Positions 33,673-42,060 of a DNA stretch of 64,000 nucleotides are shown one piece after another. The translations under genes were made by a program, and so were the position numbers. The first letter of the stretch is position 1, and each line of letters opens with the position of its first letter. The DNA is taken from NCBI RefSeq assembly GCF_001579845.1, contig NZ_CP007440.1, positions 930,001 to 994,000 of the forward strand, given 5' to 3'. The notes under the pieces are model-generated. The model searched no databases. It was not told where the DNA came from and was given only the letters and a program-made list of their open reading frames with translations. Source of the stretch: Rhodoplanes sp. Z2-YC6860 (GTDB lineage Bacteria > Pseudomonadota > Alphaproteobacteria > Rhizobiales > Xanthobacteraceae).

Positions 33673-34953
33673 CTATTTCGCTGCAATCGCGGGAAAGAAC
33701 GAGTTCCAGGCGCGGTCGAGTCGCTCCAGCGCCTTGTCGAGCGGCAGCACGGTGAGCTGATCGCCGTCTCGCGTCAGGATGCCGTGGCGCTCAAGTTCGC
33801 TCAGCGCGTCGTGGCCCTCGAAATCGACATCGACGCCAAAGGTCTTCTTGAGCCAAGTCTCGATATGGACATCAAGGTCGGCGTGCGTGCTGATGCCGTT
33901 TGGCTCCAGCAGGAAATAGTAAGCGAGGAAGGCTTCCTTGCTTTCCTGCTCTTCGGCCTCGCCGATCAGCGTGTCGAACACGCCGGCATTGTTGTTGACG
34001 TTGCGGTAGTAGATGTTGTCGGCGATCGTCTTCTGGTGAAGGAGCGTCTGACGCTGGAATTTCATCCACTGGGTCACCGCAAAACCACCGAGCGCGCCGA
34101 GGCCGCTCAGCGCCGCGAGCGCGCCGGCCCATTCCTCGTCGCGCACCGAGCTCGAGAAGCCGAGATAGAAGCCGGCGATCAAGAACAGCACCGTCACGGT
34201 GGATGCGAGCTTGAGCAGGATCGGCACGCCGCCGATGAGTGCCGGCACGCCGAGCATGAGCTGGTCGCGCCAGCCCATCACCACCTTGACGTCGGGGTAC
34301 AGTGCGTTGAGATCGGCGCCGGCGATGTTGTGGAAGTATTTCAACAACACCGCGCCGGGACGCAGCTTCGATTTCTGCCGCTTCTTCTTGCCGTTCTCGG
34401 GTGCCGGCGCGCCTTCCTTGACGGTGACGATCATCATCACGTCGTCGTAGACCTTGAATTGCCGCTCGCGCTTGCGCAGCCCGTACCATGAGCTGACCAG
34501 CACGGTTTCCTGATGGTGGCCGCGGCGGAAGAATCGGACCTCGCGATAGTTGTCGAGCGGCGCCGTGATCTTGAGACGGACGATGGAGTCCTCGCGCTGC
34601 GCGCGCTCGATCTCCTCGCGCGGCACCTCTATGAAATTCGCGTCGTGCAGGACTTCGGTCAGGCCTTCGATCAGGTTCCGATAGGCGCGCTTGAGCGTGG
34701 CCACGCCGGCACGCGCGTGGGCGGTCGATTCGGGGGCGAAGTAGAAATAGTCGTTGTGCAGCCGGGCGAGCTGCACGTGATATTCGTAGTGCTCAATGGC
34801 GGCGAGCTGCTCGCAGAGCTGACGGAATTTATCGCGTTCGGCGCCGAGTGCGCCGTGGACGATCAGCGCCTCGATGATATCGATCTTGCGGACCGGGATG
34901 AAATGCTCGCGGTCTTTCCCGCCGCCCGTGTCCTGCGCTGATTGCTGATCCAT
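33673..34953 (-). CDS. TMEM143/DUF3754-like membrane protein
   Basis: A 426-residue protein. A soluble N-terminal part (HFIPVRKIDIIEALI; many charged helices) includes an ERQFKVYDDVMMIV segment. Two membrane segments follow near the middle (about PALIGGVPILLKLASTVTVLFLIAGFYLGF and WAGALAALSGLGALGGFAV). The post-membrane stretch is conserved (YYRNVNNNAGVFDTLIGEAEEQESKEA). This layout fits the DUF3754/TMEM143 family, which is found in bacteria and mitochondria and has no settled function. ATG 34953 is chosen over TTG 34965. It is a separate unit between two Bug loci on the same strand. Confidence 0.75.
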   Translation of the reverse strand: MDQQSAQDTGGGKDREHFIPVRKIDIIEALIVHGALGAERDKFRQLCEQLAAIEHYEYHVQLARLHNDYFYFAPESTAHARAGVATLKRAYRNLIEGLTEVLHDANFIEVPREEIERAQREDSIVRLKITAPLDNYREVRFFRRGHHQETVLVSSWYGLRKRERQFKVYDDVMMIVTVKEGAPAPENGKKKRQKSKLRPGAVLLKYFHNIAGADLNALYPDVKVVMGWRDQLMLGVPALIGGVPILLKLASTVTVLFLIAGFYLGFSSSVRDEEWAGALAALSGLGALGGFAVTQWMKFQRQTLLHQKTIADNIYYRNVNNNAGVFDTLIGEAEEQESKEAFLAYYFLLEPNGISTHADLDVHIETWLKKTFGVDVDFEGHDALSELERHGILTRDGDQLTVLPLDKALERLDRAWNSFFPAIAAK

Positions 34954-35030
34954 CCGTCGACTCAAGCCAACGGCTTATTGTAGGCGACCAGGATTGGTAA
35001 GCGCCACAAGCGAGCTCGAGGCGCAACCGT

Positions 35031-35996
35031 TCAAAGCTGCGGAATGTTGGCGGCCTTGATCACCGCGCCCCAGCGCTCGGTGTCGCCCTTCATGACCTTC
35101 GCCATGTCCTCCGGCGTGCCGCCACGAACCTCGAGCCCGAGCTTCTTGTACTGTTCCTTCATCTCCGGCGTCTTCAGCGTCTCGTTCAGCGCGTTGTTCA
35201 GCTTGGCGATGATCGGCGCCGGGGTCTTGGGCGGCGCGGCCAACGCATTCCAGGTGTCGGAGACGAAATCGGGGAGCCCGAGTTCGATCATGGTCGGAAT
35301 ATCCGGCAACGATGCGATGCGCTTTTCGGTGGTGACGGCGAGGATGCGGGCTTTGCCGCCTTCGTGCAGCTTCAGGGCGGCTTCAAGCTGCATGAAGATC
35401 AGGTCGACGTGCCCCGCGACGATGTCGTTCAGCGCCGGGCCTGTGCCTTTGTATGGAACGTGCTGCAGATGCGCGCCGGTGAGCTTGTTGAACAGCTCGG
35501 CGGTCAGATGCGAGGTGGTGCCGGGTCCCTGCGACGCGTAGTTCAGCTTGCTGGGATTGGCCTTCACGTAATCCAGGAACTCCTTCGCGGTCTTGGCCGG
35601 AAAATCGCCGCGGACCAGCAGGACGTTCGGCGCCGACGACATGAGGCCGATCGGCGAAAACTGGGTGGGATCGAAGGTCAGGCTCTTATAGAGGACCACG
35701 TTGGTGGTGATCGGAGAGGGCTGTGTCGCCATCAGGGTGTAGCCGTCGGGCTCCTGCTGGTAGACGTAATCGGCCGCGATGTTGCCGCCGGCGCCGCCCC
35801 GGTTCTCGACCACGAAGGGCTGGCCGACAATGGTGCGCATCCGCTCGGTCACGAGCCGCGTGACGGTGTCAACGCCGCCTCCGGCCGGCACCGTGACGAC
35901 CACCTTGATGGGCTTGTTCGGATAATCGTCCTGGGCCTGAGCCGGCGCCACGAACAGGACGACGCCCATGGCGAGTGACGTGAGGTAGCGATTCAT
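35031..35996 (-). CDS. Bug-family (TctC-like) periplasmic solute receptor
   Basis: A 321-residue Bug protein with a clear signal peptide (YLTSLAMGVVLFVAPAQAQ). Its loops are TVPAGGGVDTVTR, ENRGGAGGNIAADYV and ASQGPGTTSHL. ATG 35996 follows sensibly; the longer frame upstream lacks signal character. It is an isolated gene, 78 bases upstream of the TMEM143-like gene, with no permease. Ligand is unknown. Confidence 0.92.
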   Translation of the reverse strand: MNRYLTSLAMGVVLFVAPAQAQDDYPNKPIKVVVTVPAGGGVDTVTRLVTERMRTIVGQPFVVENRGGAGGNIAADYVYQQEPDGYTLMATQPSPITTNVVLYKSLTFDPTQFSPIGLMSSAPNVLLVRGDFPAKTAKEFLDYVKANPSKLNYASQGPGTTSHLTAELFNKLTGAHLQHVPYKGTGPALNDIVAGHVDLIFMQLEAALKLHEGGKARILAVTTEKRIASLPDIPTMIELGLPDFVSDTWNALAAPPKTPAPIIAKLNNALNETLKTPEMKEQYKKLGLEVRGGTPEDMAKVMKGDTERWGAVIKAANIPQL

Positions 35997-36109
35997 GGCC
36001 CAATCCTTGAGTGCTGCGCGCGCCCGAAGGCGCTGATTTTTGCGGCACTCATTGCCGGGCGCTTTGGCAAAAGTCAATTTGCCGCAACGTCGCGTGGTTT
36101 CTGGCTTGC

Positions 36110-38512
36110 TCAGCCCAGGGCGCGCAGATGCCGGATTGGCCGGCCGGGCGCGATGGCCTCGGCCGCCGCGATGATCGCGTTGGCGTCGATGCCGTGGTGC
36201 CGGTAGAGGTCCGCGATCGTGCCGGTCTGGCCGAAATGTTCCACTCCGAGCGGCCGGGTGCGGTGGCCGTAGACCGAGCCGAGCCAGCCAAGCGTCGCCG
36301 GGTGGCCGTCGAGCACGGTCACCAGGGCGCAGTTCGGCGGCAGCGTCTCAAAGAGCCGCTCGATATGCGAGCGGGCGTGCACCAGGCCGCGCTCCCGCGC
36401 ACGCAGCGCCGCGGTCCAGCCGGCGTTCAGCCGGTCGGCCGAGGTGACGGCGAGGAGGCCCACGTCGCGGCGGTCCTCGGCCATCAGGCCGGTCGCCTGG
36501 ATCGCTTCCGGCGCGACCGTGCCGCTGTAGGCGACCACGACCTGGCAGTTCGGGCCGGGTTCGCGCAGCCAATAGGCGCCGTCGACGATGCCCTGGCGCA
36601 GCTCCGGCGTCATGGTGCGCTTGATCTGCTCGACCGGTCGCGTCGACAGCCGCAGATAGACCGAGCCGCCGGTCTCGTCGCGCAGCCAATTGCTCTCCGA
36701 CGTTTCGCCGCTCTCTTTCTGGATGTAGGCGAATGCGAACGCCATGATTGCGGCGAGCTCATCGACGAAAGCCGGCTCGAACGAGGCGAGCCCGTCCTGC
36801 GCCATGCCGATCAAGGGCTGCGCGATCGACTGATGCGCGCCGCCTTCGGGTGCGAGCGTGATGCCCGATGGCGTCGCTGCGATGATGAAACGCGCCTCCT
36901 GATAGCAGGCATAGTTCAGCGCATCGAGACCGCGGGCGATGAAGGGGTCGTACAGTGTGCCGATCGGAATGAGCCGTTCGCCGTTGATCGAGTGCGACAG
37001 GCCGAGCGCCGACAGCGCGATGAACAGATTCATCTCGGCGATGCCGAGCTCGATGTGCTGGCCCTTCGGCGAGAACTCCCAATTGAACGTCGAGGGGATG
37101 CGCTCGCTCTTGAAGGTGTCGGCCATGCTTTCGCGGGCAAAGAGCCCGCGGCGGTTCACCCAGGGGCCGAGATTGGTCGACACGGTCACGTCGGGCGAGG
37201 TGGTGACGATGCGCTCGGCGAGCTTCGAGCCGCCGCGCGCCAGCTCGTTGAGGATCGCGCCGAAGCCGAATTGCGTCGACATCTCCGGCTGGATCGTGAC
37301 GGCGAGCTCGTCCGGCACAGCGATCTGCGGCGCTTTCAGCCGCCGCGGCCCGCCTTGCGCGAACGGCACCTTGTCGAGGAATGCCTGGATTTGCGAGGGC
37401 GCCGCGCGCAGGCCCTCGAACGGCTCCCACTCCTGGCCTGTGCCGATGTTCATCGCCTGGCGAAAGGTTTCCATCTGCGCCGGGGTCATCAGGCCGGCGT
37501 GATTGTCCTTGTGGCCCGCGATCGGCAGGCCGAAGCCCTTCACCGTGTAGGCGATGAAGCAGGTCGGCCGGTCGTGATCGATCTTGTCGAACGCCTCAAC
37601 GATCGACGGCAGGTCGTGGCCGCCGAGATTGTTCATCAGCCGCGCCAACTCGTCGTCGCTGCGGGATTCAATGAGCCGCGTCACGTCGCCCTGGTCGCCG
37701 ATCTCATCGAGCAACCGCTTGCGCCACGCGGCGCCGCCCTGGAACACCAGCGCCGAGTAGAGCTGGTTCGGGCAGCGGTCGATCCACTGCCGCAGTGTCT
37801 CGCCGCCGGGCTCGCGGAATGCGGCCTGCTGCAGTGAGCCGTATTTCAGGATCACGACGTCCCAGCCGAAGTTCTTGAACAGCTGCTCGTAGCGTTCCCA
37901 CAGGCCCTCGCGCACCACAGCATCGAGGCTCTGACGGTTGTAGTCCACGATCCACCAGCAATTGCGCAGGCCCTGCTTCCAGCCTTCGAGCAGCGCTTCG
38001 AAGATGTTGCCCTCGTCGAGCTCGGCGTCGCCGACCAGCGCGATCATGCGGCCTTCGGGCCGGTCCTTGCTCCAGCCATGGGCGCGGACGTAGTCCTGCA
38101 CCAGCGACGAGAACAGCGTCTGCGCGACGCCGAGGCCGACCGAGCCGGTGGAGAAGTCGACGTCGTCGGCGTCCTTCGTGCGCGACGGATAGCTCTGCGC
38201 GCCCTTGTAGCCGCGGAAGTTCTCGAGTTTTTCGCGGGTCTGCTTGCCGAGCAGATACTGGATGGCATGGAAATTCGGCGAGGCGTGCGGCTTCACGGCG
38301 ACGCGGTCCTGCGGCCGCAGCGTGTGGAAGTAGAGCGCCGTCATGATGCTGGCGAGCGAAGCCGACGAGGCCTGATGGCCGCCGACCTTCAGGCCGTCGG
38401 TGTTCTCGCGCAGATGGTTGGCGTGGTGGATGGTCCAGCTCGCAAGCCACAGCACCTTGCGTTCAAGTTCGGCCAGGATGGCGAGTTCGTCGCGGGAAAT
38501 CGGGCTGGTCAT
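36110..38512 (-). CDS. Homodimeric 2-oxoacid dehydrogenase E1 / transketolase-like (AceE/MdeB type)
   Basis: An 800-residue ThDP enzyme. The N-terminal pyrimidine/pyrophosphate-binding half has ASSASLASIMTALYF, ENFRGYKGAQSYPSRTK and the ThDP motif GDAELDEGNIFEALLEG. The C-terminal transketolase-like half has HIELGIAEMNLFIALSALGLS and PEGGAHQSIAQPLIGMAQDGL. Length is shorter than E. coli AceE (887) but resembles the Pseudomonas 2-oxobutanoate dehydrogenase E1 (MdeB). It would decarboxylate a 2-oxoacid and pass the acyl group to an E2 lipoyl protein, which is not encoded here. It is divergent from an Lrp-type regulator, the same arrangement as mdeB with mdeR. A 2-oxobutanoate role is inferred from that. 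Confidence 0.88.
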   Translation of the reverse strand: MTSPISRDELAILAELERKVLWLASWTIHHANHLRENTDGLKVGGHQASSASLASIMTALYFHTLRPQDRVAVKPHASPNFHAIQYLLGKQTREKLENFRGYKGAQSYPSRTKDADDVDFSTGSVGLGVAQTLFSSLVQDYVRAHGWSKDRPEGRMIALVGDAELDEGNIFEALLEGWKQGLRNCWWIVDYNRQSLDAVVREGLWERYEQLFKNFGWDVVILKYGSLQQAAFREPGGETLRQWIDRCPNQLYSALVFQGGAAWRKRLLDEIGDQGDVTRLIESRSDDELARLMNNLGGHDLPSIVEAFDKIDHDRPTCFIAYTVKGFGLPIAGHKDNHAGLMTPAQMETFRQAMNIGTGQEWEPFEGLRAAPSQIQAFLDKVPFAQGGPRRLKAPQIAVPDELAVTIQPEMSTQFGFGAILNELARGGSKLAERIVTTSPDVTVSTNLGPWVNRRGLFARESMADTFKSERIPSTFNWEFSPKGQHIELGIAEMNLFIALSALGLSHSINGERLIPIGTLYDPFIARGLDALNYACYQEARFIIAATPSGITLAPEGGAHQSIAQPLIGMAQDGLASFEPAFVDELAAIMAFAFAYIQKESGETSESNWLRDETGGSVYLRLSTRPVEQIKRTMTPELRQGIVDGAYWLREPGPNCQVVVAYSGTVAPEAIQATGLMAEDRRDVGLLAVTSADRLNAGWTAALRARERGLVHARSHIERLFETLPPNCALVTVLDGHPATLGWLGSVYGHRTRPLGVEHFGQTGTIADLYRHHGIDANAIIAAAEAIAPGRPIRHLRALG

Positions 38513-38587
38513 GGTGGCCTCACGAATGGTTCGCCGGAGGGCAATTTCGGCCAGTTGCCCCAGCATTGGCTGCCAATTTGCACCACA

Positions 38588-38612
38588 GATATGCTATAGA
38601 TTAGCAGATATC
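38588..38612. promoter_or_regulatory. Imperfect inverted repeat between mdeB-like and lrp-like genes
   Basis: GATATGCTA (38588-38596) and TAGCAGATATC (38602-38612) face each other around a short AT-rich spacer. This AT-rich site lies 30 bases before the Lrp-like start, in the 129-base divergent gap. It is a plausible Lrp/AsnC-type operator controlling both genes. Confidence 0.5.
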
Positions 38613-38641
38613 ATCAAATCTGGCGCCAGAAAGAGTGTCTC

Positions 38642-39112
38642 ATGCCAAAACGAACCTTGGATGACATCGACCGCAAGATCCTGGTCGAGCTTCAGGCCGA
38701 CGGCCGCATGAGTCTGAACGACCTCGCCGCCAAAGTCGGGCTGTCGCCGTCGCCTTGCCTGCGGCGCGTGCGGATGCTGGAACGTGACGGCGTCATTTCG
38801 CGTTATGTCGCGGTGCTCGACCAGCGCGCCGTGGGCCTGCCGGTCAGCGTGTTCGTCTCGATCAAGCTCGACAAGCAGCGCCAGGAGTCGCTCGACCGTT
38901 TCGCCAAGGCGATCGAGCGCTGGCCGGAGGTGCTGGAGTGCTATCTGATGACCGGCCCGCGCGACTACTGGCTGCGCGTCGTGGTGCCCGACCTCGATGC
39001 TTATGAGCGCTTTGTGAAGCAGAAGCTCACGCGCGTCGAAGGCATCGCCTCGATCGAGTCGAGCTTTGCGCTGGAGCAGGTGAAGTACACCAACGTGCTG
39101 CCGGTGACCTGA
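38642..39112 (+). CDS. Lrp/AsnC-family transcriptional regulator
   Basis: A 156-residue protein. The N-terminal helix-turn-helix is DRKILVELQADGRMSLNDLAAKVGLSPSPCLRRVRMLERDGVI (residues 9-51) and the C-terminal RAM effector domain spans about 65-150. It resembles MdeR/BkdR-type activators that respond to amino acids. It is divergent from the E1-type gene; the shared inverted repeat suggests direct control. The start ATG 38642 gives the standard family length. Confidence 0.93.
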   Translation: MPKRTLDDIDRKILVELQADGRMSLNDLAAKVGLSPSPCLRRVRMLERDGVISRYVAVLDQRAVGLPVSVFVSIKLDKQRQESLDRFAKAIERWPEVLECYLMTGPRDYWLRVVVPDLDAYERFVKQKLTRVEGIASIESSFALEQVKYTNVLPVT

Positions 39113-39161
39113 GGCCGGACGTTGTAATCATATTGTCGTCGATCTGACACACTCTGTGCCG

Positions 39162-39878
39162 ATGCGCTTCTTTCACACCTTTCAGCTTGCCGACTTTTTC
39201 GACACCGGCATCAGCCTGCTGGCGGCCTTCATTCTCGGCACGCTGATCGGCGCCGAGCGGCAGTATCGCCAGCGCACCGCGGGACTGCGGACCAACGTTC
39301 TGGTCGCGCTGGCTTCCGCGGCGTTCGTCGATCTCGGCATGCACATCGGCGGCGCAGACGGCGCGGTCCGCGTCGTCGCCTACGTGGTCGCCGGCATCGG
39401 CTTCCTTGGTGCCGGCGCCATCATGAAGGAAGGCGCCAACGTCTGGGGCCTCAACACTGCGGCGACGTTGTGGGGCTCGGCCGCGGTCGGCGCCTGCGCC
39501 GGCGCGGACATGATCGCGCAGGCGGTGCTGCTGGCTGCTTTTGTCCTCATGAGCAACACGCTGTTGCGGCCGCTGGTCAACGCCATCAACCGTCTGCCGA
39601 TCGACGAGATCGCGTCGGAGGCCGCTTACGAGGTGCGGCTTACGACAGATAGCGCGGCCATGCCGCGGCTTCGCGAGCTGATGGTCGAAAAGCTCGAGGC
39701 GGCGCAGTATCCGGTCAGCGACACCGAGGTGATCGAGCGGCCCGATGATACGGCCGAGATCGTCGCGGTTCTGACCAGGACGTCCGTCAGCGCCAAGGAG
39801 CTCGACGCCGTGATTGCGGCTCTCGGCAGCCAACCCGGTGTGCGGCATGCGACCTGGGAAACCAAGACGATCGGGTAG
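39162..39878 (+). CDS. MgtC/SapB-family membrane protein
   Basis: A 238-residue protein. The N-terminal 145 residues hold about four membrane helices with family motifs LGTLIGAERQYRQRTAGLRTN and GFLGAGAIMKEG...GLNTAATLW. The C-terminal 90 residues form an ACT-like cytoplasmic domain (VRLTTDSAAMPRLRELM ... SAKELDAVIAALGSQPGVRHATWE). MgtC proteins support growth at low Mg2+ and modulate F-type ATP synthase in intracellular bacteria. The role here is unknown. ATG 39162 is preferred over GTG 39156. It is probably transcribed separately from the Lrp-like gene (49-base gap). Confidence 0.88.
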   Translation: MRFFHTFQLADFFDTGISLLAAFILGTLIGAERQYRQRTAGLRTNVLVALASAAFVDLGMHIGGADGAVRVVAYVVAGIGFLGAGAIMKEGANVWGLNTAATLWGSAAVGACAGADMIAQAVLLAAFVLMSNTLLRPLVNAINRLPIDEIASEAAYEVRLTTDSAAMPRLRELMVEKLEAAQYPVSDTEVIERPDDTAEIVAVLTRTSVSAKELDAVIAALGSQPGVRHATWETKTIG

Positions 39879-39914
39879 GGCGCGAATCTTACGAAAGCAC
39901 AGAGCGTCGTTATT

Positions 39915-40061
39915 GTGCCCTCTCCCAAGGGGAGAGGGCTTTGTTGAAGGATCAGCATAAAAGAATGGGTGGGGGGTAGGGTCTATCGATAGACCCTACC
40001 CCCTCACCCAACCGAACTCGTTGCACAGTCTGAGTAGCCCTCTCCCCATGGGAGAGGGCAC
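39915..40061. repeat. Intergenic compound palindrome
   Basis: The outer arms GTGCCCTCTCCC (39915-39926) and GGGAGAGGGCAC (40050-40061) are perfectly inverted. Each also begins its own small CCCTCTCCC/GGGAGAGGG hairpin. The centre (39966-40010) is a near-perfect 45-base palindrome with GATAGACCCTACCCCC as the right arm, centred on ATCGAT. It lies between the convergent MgtC and Bug genes. The CCCTCTCC...GGAGAGGG motif recurs near 50513-50530 and, variant, near 56690-56712. Confidence 0.75.
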
Positions 40062-40090
40062 AGCAACTGACGCCGCAACGCGCGGAAAAA

Positions 40091-41077
40091 TTACTCCGCC
40101 TTGATGCCGGCTTCCCTGATGATCGCATGCCACTTGTCGATCTCGGTCTTGGTGAAGGCGGCGAGCGCGGCAGCGGTCTGCTGCTCGGGTGGCGGGATCT
40201 GCTGGCCCAAACTCAAGAGCTTCGCTCTCACGGTCGGATCGGCCAGCGCGGCGCGCGCGGCTTCGCCGAGCTTGTCGATCGCCTCCTGTGGCGCGCCCTT
40301 CGGCAACCAGAGCCCGTACCAGGTCAGGATGTAGGTGCCCGGCGCGCCGGCCTCGTCGACGGTCGGGATCTCCGGCGCGGCGTCGAGCCGCTTGTCGGAT
40401 GTCACCGCAAACGCTCTCACGTTGCCGCCCTTGATGTGCTGCAGCGAGGTGATCGCCTGATCGAACGTGAAGTCGATATGGCCTGCGACGATGTCGCGGA
40501 TGATGTCGGATGAGCCCGCCTTGTACGGCACGAACTGGAACTTGGTGCCGGTGATCTTCTGGACGTAAACGCCGCTGATGTGCTGGCCGGAGCCCAGGCC
40601 CGCGGTGCCTTCGGTGGCCTTGTCCGGATTGGCCTTCATCCAGGCGATCAGTTCGGCAAAATTGTTCGCCGGGAAATCCTTGCGCACCACAGCGACATAA
40701 GGATTCTGCGACAAGCGCGCGACCGGAACGAGGTCTTTCTGGATGTCGTAGCTGAGGTTGTAGATCGCGCCGTTGGTGATGTGCGACGGCCAATTGCCGA
40801 TGCTGACCGTATAGCCATCCGGCTCCGCGCGCACCGCGCGGCCGACGCCGATGGTGCCGTTGGCGCCGACCACGTTCTCGATGATGATCGGCTGGCCGAG
40901 CGCTGCGCGCATGCCTTCGCTCAGCGTGCGCGCCAGCACGTCGACGGGACCGCCTGCGCCATAGGGCACGATGAAGGTGACGGGGCGGTTCGGGTAGCCG
41001 TCCGCCATTGCCGCATTCGAAACCGTCAAGGTGGCGGCGAGGCCGAAGGCCGCCGCGGCGAAAAGACGTTTTTTCAT
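40091..41077 (-). CDS. Bug-family (TctC-like) periplasmic solute receptor
   Basis: A 328-residue Bug protein. The signal peptide is RLFAAAAFGLAATLTVSNAAMA; loops are PYGAGGPVDVLAR, ENVVGANGTIG and GTAGLGSGQHI. ATG 41077 has GGGG upstream. It follows the class II aldolase gene on the same strand by 99 bases, so it may be co-transcribed. Its ligand is unknown and it has no permease partner in the window. Confidence 0.92.
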   Translation of the reverse strand: MKKRLFAAAAFGLAATLTVSNAAMADGYPNRPVTFIVPYGAGGPVDVLARTLSEGMRAALGQPIIIENVVGANGTIGVGRAVRAEPDGYTVSIGNWPSHITNGAIYNLSYDIQKDLVPVARLSQNPYVAVVRKDFPANNFAELIAWMKANPDKATEGTAGLGSGQHISGVYVQKITGTKFQFVPYKAGSSDIIRDIVAGHIDFTFDQAITSLQHIKGGNVRAFAVTSDKRLDAAPEIPTVDEAGAPGTYILTWYGLWLPKGAPQEAIDKLGEAARAALADPTVRAKLLSLGQQIPPPEQQTAAALAAFTKTEIDKWHAIIREAGIKAE

Positions 41078-41176
41078 TGTGAACCCCAAGGTTCGAAAAA
41101 AAACCGGCCGCGCACGATAGCGCGGCCGGATGGGGCTCGGAAGCGGTTGGATGCCGCGCCGTGACGGGGCGGCGCG

Positions 41177-41896
41177 CTATTCCTTGTACGGCCGCCCGAC
41201 CGCGCGGCACCAGTTCTCCCAGGCGCGGTTGACGTTGGCCGGCGACGTGGTCTTGACGACCTCGTCGACCTCGCCATCGGTGAGGAAGCGCACGGTGTCG
41301 CTCATCGCCTCGGCTTGCATCTGCAGCTTGGCGTTCAGCTCCAGATAAACCGCCGTGTAGACGGTGCGGCGCATGTAGGGGCCAGCCACCAGGCAGCCGT
41401 GGCCGCGCATCAGGCAGGTGGCGCCCTTGCCCAGGCTCTTCGCTAGGTCATGGCCCTGGTCCATGGTGCGGACCAGCAGATCGGTGTCGCCGAACTTGTC
41501 GTGCTGATCCCAGATCGGCACCTCGTGGCCGATGGTGGCGCACATGTGCATCAGCGGCTTCAGCTTGTGGCCGGTGATGCCATAGGGAATGACGCCCGGG
41601 CTGTGATTGTGGATCACCGACATCACGTCGGGGCGCGCCTGATAGGCGCCGCCATGAATGGGACGCTCGGTGTAGAGCTGCTTGCCCTTGGCGTCGATCA
41701 CGTTGCAATCGAGATCGAACTCGAGGATGTCGTCGCGGCTGACGCGCTCGGGCGCCCGCGAGCAAGACAGGAAGAACCGGTCCGGTTTGTCCGGATGGCG
41801 GATGCTGATGTGGCCGAACGAATCGACGATCCCGAGCTTGGCCAGCACGTGGTTCGCGGTCACGAGGTCTTCGAGCATGTCATCAAGCTTCGCCAT
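41177..41896 (-). CDS. Class II aldolase/adducin family protein
   Basis: A 239-residue zinc aldolase-fold protein. Family signatures are VDSFGHISIRHPDKPDRFFLS, HNHSPGV (metal-binding His-x-His), IGHEVP and RGHGCLVAG (third His). Members include fuculose-1-phosphate aldolase, HpcH-unrelated 3-hydroxy acid aldolases and decarboxylases acting on aromatic or sugar acids. ATG 41896 has AGGGAGAA upstream. It is divergent from the Bug-CMD-hydrolase cluster at 42061-44518 and close to a second Bug gene; aldol cleavage of a catabolic intermediate is likely. Confidence 0.88.
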   Translation of the reverse strand: MAKLDDMLEDLVTANHVLAKLGIVDSFGHISIRHPDKPDRFFLSCSRAPERVSRDDILEFDLDCNVIDAKGKQLYTERPIHGGAYQARPDVMSVIHNHSPGVIPYGITGHKLKPLMHMCATIGHEVPIWDQHDKFGDTDLLVRTMDQGHDLAKSLGKGATCLMRGHGCLVAGPYMRRTVYTAVYLELNAKLQMQAEAMSDTVRFLTDGEVDEVVKTTSPANVNRAWENWCRAVGRPYKE

Positions 41897-42060
41897 CGGC
41901 GTCGTTCTCCCTTGGAATTGAAGCGCACTCTAGAATTGCTGCCCTGCCGTGATCAAGCGACGCGCCCAAGTGGGCGTACCAGGTGGGCATAGGCAGCGCG
42001 GCCGAAATGACAGATACTCGATTCAAACAAGAACACGCATGTCCCGGGAGGAATGCCGAT

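Noticed and set aside
36011-37837. A 608-codon plus-strand frame
   Set aside because: Antisense to the E1-type dehydrogenase gene, whose ThDP motifs are clear.
39966-40010. Long central palindrome considered as a phage attachment or resolution site
   Set aside because: No integrase, tRNA or direct repeat is nearby, and it is part of a dispersed-type hairpin element.
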